Below, piece by piece: positions 61,551 through 64,000 of a stretch of DNA of 64,000 nucleotides; the stretch's first letter is position 1, and each line of letters starts with the position of its first letter. This DNA comes from Flavobacteriales bacterium (GTDB lineage: Bacteria > Bacteroidota > Bacteroidia > Flavobacteriales_D > Sanyastnellaceae): assembly GCA_002863125.1 (NCBI GenBank), contig PKEB01000004.1, positions 62,001-126,000 of the forward strand, written 5' to 3'. The translations under genes were made by a program, and so were the position numbers. The notes below the pieces were generated by a model. It had not been told where the DNA came from, did not search any database, and saw nothing but the letters and a program-made list of their open reading frames with translations.

Positions 61551-62132
61551 TTGACCCGGACTCGTTTCATCCCCGTTTCCTCGTTGCGTACAACCGTGCT
61601 CCGCTGTGCTTTTGTCGCTGTGGCATGGGCGGTGGGTGGCATGGCAATGGGCCAGGGGACGAGCAACGGGTTGGACGAAACGGACACGCGTGCCGTAACC
61701 AAGGCGAACTTCTTGTTCCATTTTGCGGCGTCCAATGAATGGCCCGTCTCGGTCAAAGAAGGCGAGTTCCATTTGACCGTTGTCGGAAACGAGCGGTTGC
61801 ACGCGGAGTTGGTGGACAAATACGCCATGAAGCTCATTGGGGCCCAGCCCTTGACCATTCACGGGTACAGCCGTACCGAGGATTTGCCCTCAGACGGATT
61901 TCATCACCTTGTTTACTGCGATGTTGGAGGCGCCGAACTCAATCGCTTGGCGCTCGCCTTGGCGGACACCCCTACCGTGTTGGTCTCCGATTCTCCAGAT
62001 GGCTTGGAGCAGGGAGCGCTCATCAATTTTGTGTCCATTGGCAACCGCATTCGGTACGAGATCAATGCGGCCGATGCCGCGAAAAAGGGGGTGTTGATTG
62101 GAAATAAAATCATGACTTGGGCCGTAAAATGA
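61551..62132 (+). CDS. YfiR family (DUF4154) periplasmic protein
   Basis: YfiR of Pseudomonas is a periplasmic inhibitor of a membrane diguanylate cyclase; homologues often sit beside membrane sensors. This 193-residue protein has an export signal, then ANFLFHFAASNEWP near the mature N-terminus, and ends with the family-typical INFVSIGNRIRYEIN and the C-terminal IGNKIMTWA. The start is uncertain: TTG 61551 overlaps a TCATTTTG sequence, and GTG 61596 would leave a compact signal peptide. The stop overlaps the next ATG (ATGA). Confidence 0.8.
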   Translation: MTRTRFIPVSSLRTTVLRCAFVAVAWAVGGMAMGQGTSNGLDETDTRAVTKANFLFHFAASNEWPVSVKEGEFHLTVVGNERLHAELVDKYAMKLIGAQPLTIHGYSRTEDLPSDGFHHLVYCDVGGAELNRLALALADTPTVLVSDSPDGLEQGALINFVSIGNRIRYEINAADAAKKGVLIGNKIMTWAVK

Positions 62133-63064
62133 GAACCATGCACACGCCATCATTCCCTCGATTCACTTTTGCATTAACGGCCGTGCTCATCGTGCTGAGT
62201 ACCTGGACGGCAGCCGCTCAGCGCTCGCTTGAACGAGCCGAGGCCTTTGTGCGTGCAGGCGATTGGGATGCGGCGCACGCGGTGCTGGCTCCGGAGATGG
62301 ACCAAGCCGCCTATGCTTCGAATGCGCGTGCGTGGTTTGTGCTGGGGTTCGTGCAGAAGGAACAGTTCAAAGCGAGCGGTGCATCAGGATTGGATGCAGC
62401 GGAGCGGAGCCGCGCAGTGGGGAGCCTTCAACGTGCATTGGCCATGGGAACGCTGTCCATCCGCGACGAGCAGACTGCGCGGGATGCCTTGGATTTTTTG
62501 GGGCGTTCGTACTTCCGCGAGGCCATCGAACGCGTGGAAGGATTTACCCTTGGGGCGGAACCCGAGATTTTGGGGTTGATGGGTCGCTACGAATCGGTTC
62601 TTCAGTCGCTCAATCCAGCGTATGATGTGACCGAGCAGCGAGCGGATTTGCACCGGTACCTCGGCCAGGCACATGCCAACCTCCTCGAAACAGAGCGGTA
62701 TGCAGGTACTTCGGAAGAACAAATGCTCTTCGACGGTGCCATCGCCCATTACGAGGCATCTCTCACGCATGCTCCAGCGCATTACGCCACCTTGTACAAC
62801 CTTGCCATCACGCTTTACAACCACGGGGTGCGCCAGCTCAAGCGCATCAACCACGAAACGTCCATGTTTGAACTGATGGAAATTCAAGACGTCTGCGTGG
62901 GGCTGTTTGAGCAAGCCCTGCTGCCCATGGAACAGGCGCACCAGCGCCGGCCGGGTCGCCTGGAAACGCTGAAGGGCCTGATGACGGTGCATTACGCCCT
63001 CTCGCAACCGGAGGCTTCGGATGCATACAAACGCCAGATTGAGGCGGTTCTTCAGAAAAAGTAG
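62129..63064 (+). CDS. Exported TPR-like helical repeat protein
   Basis: A 311-residue protein with a signal peptide ending near TAAAQR and then repeated helical pairs rich in A-x-A and Y residues (for example AIAHYEASLTHAPAHYATLYNLAI), the pattern of tetratricopeptide repeats. It is probably periplasmic. The ATG overlaps the YfiR stop by four bases, so the two are coupled; an alternative ATG is at 62138. A role as adaptor between YfiR and the HAMP sensor is a guess from position. Confidence 0.78.
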   Translation: MRTMHTPSFPRFTFALTAVLIVLSTWTAAAQRSLERAEAFVRAGDWDAAHAVLAPEMDQAAYASNARAWFVLGFVQKEQFKASGASGLDAAERSRAVGSLQRALAMGTLSIRDEQTARDALDFLGRSYFREAIERVEGFTLGAEPEILGLMGRYESVLQSLNPAYDVTEQRADLHRYLGQAHANLLETERYAGTSEEQMLFDGAIAHYEASLTHAPAHYATLYNLAITLYNHGVRQLKRINHETSMFELMEIQDVCVGLFEQALLPMEQAHQRRPGRLETLKGLMTVHYALSQPEASDAYKRQIEAVLQKK

Positions 63065-63092
63065 CCGACGCGAAAAGCTGCCCTTCCCGCGT

Positions 63093-63100
63093 TAAATTGC
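63093..63100 (+). promoter_or_regulatory. Possible -7 box of the HAMP sensor gene
   Basis: TAAATTGC, two mismatches to TAnnTTTG, with four bases (CGAC) before the ATG at 63105. Confidence 0.3.
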
Positions 63101-63104
63101 CGAC

Positions 63105-64000
63105 ATGATTCACACGTCGGCACCCCGCAAAATCCAATGGGGCATCGGATGGCGCATATCCGTTGGCTTCGGCGTGTTTGGGTTGGCCGTAGGGGCGTTG
63201 TTCTTGATGACGCGCAGTACCCTCGAAGAAAGCCAACAACTCAGCCGGCACATCGATGGCGTGTTGACGCCGAGCATTCAGCAACTGGAGGCCTTGGACC
63301 GATCGGTGAGCGAGACGCGCATCTTGATCCGGCACTGGCTCTCTGTGCAATCCGGGCCACTCGATCCCGAGAAGGTCCAGCTGCAGCGGCTGATGGACGA
63401 GGACATTCCCCAGCAAGTGCAGGCCCTGCTTCCCTTGGTAGCCAACTGGTCAGACCCTGCGCTCCAAGCACAATTCGATTCGTTGAGCAGGGACATTGAG
63501 CACGTGTTCTTGGTGTACCGCGAAATCATGCGGCTGCTGCCGACGTTTCAGGCATACGAAGATCCCATCGCCATGATGGACGCGGAGTATTATGCGCTGG
63601 ACGGTTCGAGCATCCCGGCCTTTTCGGAGTCGATCCGCCGCCACATGGATGCCATGTCGGAAGCCCAGACCAACGCGCTTCGGGCGTCGACGGCGCAGAT
63701 GGACGCGCTGGGCACCCAGTTGCAGCTCTACGCCGGAAACGTAGCATTGGGGATTTTGATCCTCGGTTTGATCATCGCTTGGTGGGTGACACGTTCCATC
63801 GTCCGGCCCATCGGGGAACTCAAGCGGGCCTTGATTTACATGGGTCGAGGGGCTCCACTCGAGAAAAAAGTCGAAGCCACGGGGGACGAGATTGGCGATA
63901 TGGCCGTTGCAGTGAACCGCCTGGCAGACGGCTTGAGCCGGACCCGGGAATTCAGTTTGCAAGTGGGTCAAGGCCAATTCGAAGCGGAATACACCCCCCT
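63105..64000 (+). CDS. Membrane sensor with HAMP domain (3' end outside window)
   Basis: The frame from ATG 63105 is open to the window edge, 298 codons. A first membrane segment spans about residues 14-35, a periplasmic helical sensor part about 36-208, a second membrane segment about 210-228, then a HAMP domain (VRPIGELKRAL ... GDEIGDMAVAVNRL). The segment near the edge, LQVGQGQFEAEYTPL, is typical of Bacteroidota sensors that continue into PAS/kinase or SpoIIE-phosphatase output parts; the output domain itself is outside. It follows the YfiR-TPR genes and is the likely transmitter of that string. Confidence 0.85.
   Translation, partial: MIHTSAPRKIQWGIGWRISVGFGVFGLAVGALFLMTRSTLEESQQLSRHIDGVLTPSIQQLEALDRSVSETRILIRHWLSVQSGPLDPEKVQLQRLMDEDIPQQVQALLPLVANWSDPALQAQFDSLSRDIEHVFLVYREIMRLLPTFQAYEDPIAMMDAEYYALDGSSIPAFSESIRRHMDAMSEAQTNALRASTAQMDALGTQLQLYAGNVALGILILGLIIAWWVTRSIVRPIGELKRALIYMGRGAPLEKKVEATGDEIGDMAVAVNRLADGLSRTREFSLQVGQGQFEAEYTP

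Overview
The window is a gene-dense piece of a Bacteroidota chromosome, most likely from a G+C-rich member of the Flavobacteriales or a close relative (I judge G+C to be above 50 percent by eye; not computed). Evidence: the gliding lipoprotein gldH directly behind holB-ricT, a secreted protease with a type IX secretion C-terminal domain, the long Bacteroidota form of IspG, the gene strings acpP-fabF-rnc-(IPExxxVDY)-pyk and DUF4271-hemD-rnpA-S41 protease, DUF2480, DUF6427/DUF6341-like and DUF349 proteins, two TonB-dependent receptors, almost no Shine-Dalgarno sequences, and Bacteroidota-type -7 promoter boxes (TAnnTTTG and close variants). I see no rRNA, insertion sequence, prophage, integrase or CRISPR array; this looks like core chromosome. 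No gene-free stretch exceeds about 175 bases, and the longest holds a tRNA gene.

Layout. 1-8643: leuS (cut by the left edge), polysaccharide deacetylase, DUF349 protein, recX, prfB, fumC, manC and an unannotated-size 56-residue lipoprotein. 8682-10868: MlaE/MlaF-type lipid transporter genes and an iodotyrosine-deiodinase-type flavoprotein. 10954-15120: fatty acid synthesis (acpP, fabF), rnc, an IPExxxVDY-like protein and pyk. 15205-21546: ileS, a TraR/DksA-like protein, lspA and convergent ispG. 21613-28271: recO, a TonB receptor, holB-ricT-gldH, and a rhodanese lipoprotein. 28375-31926: secreted M43 metalloprotease, terminator, a Cys-containing secreted protein and a His-containing lipoprotein. 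32036-40699: polA, DUF2480, dxs, purQ, two small-family membrane proteins and purD. 40809-50920: envelope block with a GT2-GT9 fusion glycosyltransferase, O-antigen ligase-like protein, S41 protease, rnpA, hemD, DUF4271 protein and a large three-module lamin-tail-domain protein. 51014-57225: asd, second TonB receptor, tRNA-Thr(CGU), metG. 57291-64000: LD-carboxypeptidase, kbl, an FAD oxidoreductase, a GbsR/MarR-like regulator, ferritin and a YfiR-TPR-HAMP signalling string cut by the right edge.

The most unusual signal is in transcription and translation start architecture. At fourteen or so gene heads the -7 box ends only 4-6 bases before the start codon. If these boxes are used at the spacing known for Bacteroidota, many of these mRNAs would start at or beside the start codon, that is, be leaderless. 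Three of them share the same CACC spacer before ATG. Genes that carry a leader (acpP, ileS, leuS, dxs, ferritin) show the same box 15-35 bases upstream instead. The genome is also very compact: several convergent gene pairs meet with zero or negative spacing.

Other points of note are the 56-residue lipoprotein coupled to manC by an ATGA overlap, the GT2-GT9 fusion, a deiodinase-type enzyme with its full substrate-binding triad, a prfB without the programmed frameshift, and the ferritin-YfiR-TPR-HAMP string.
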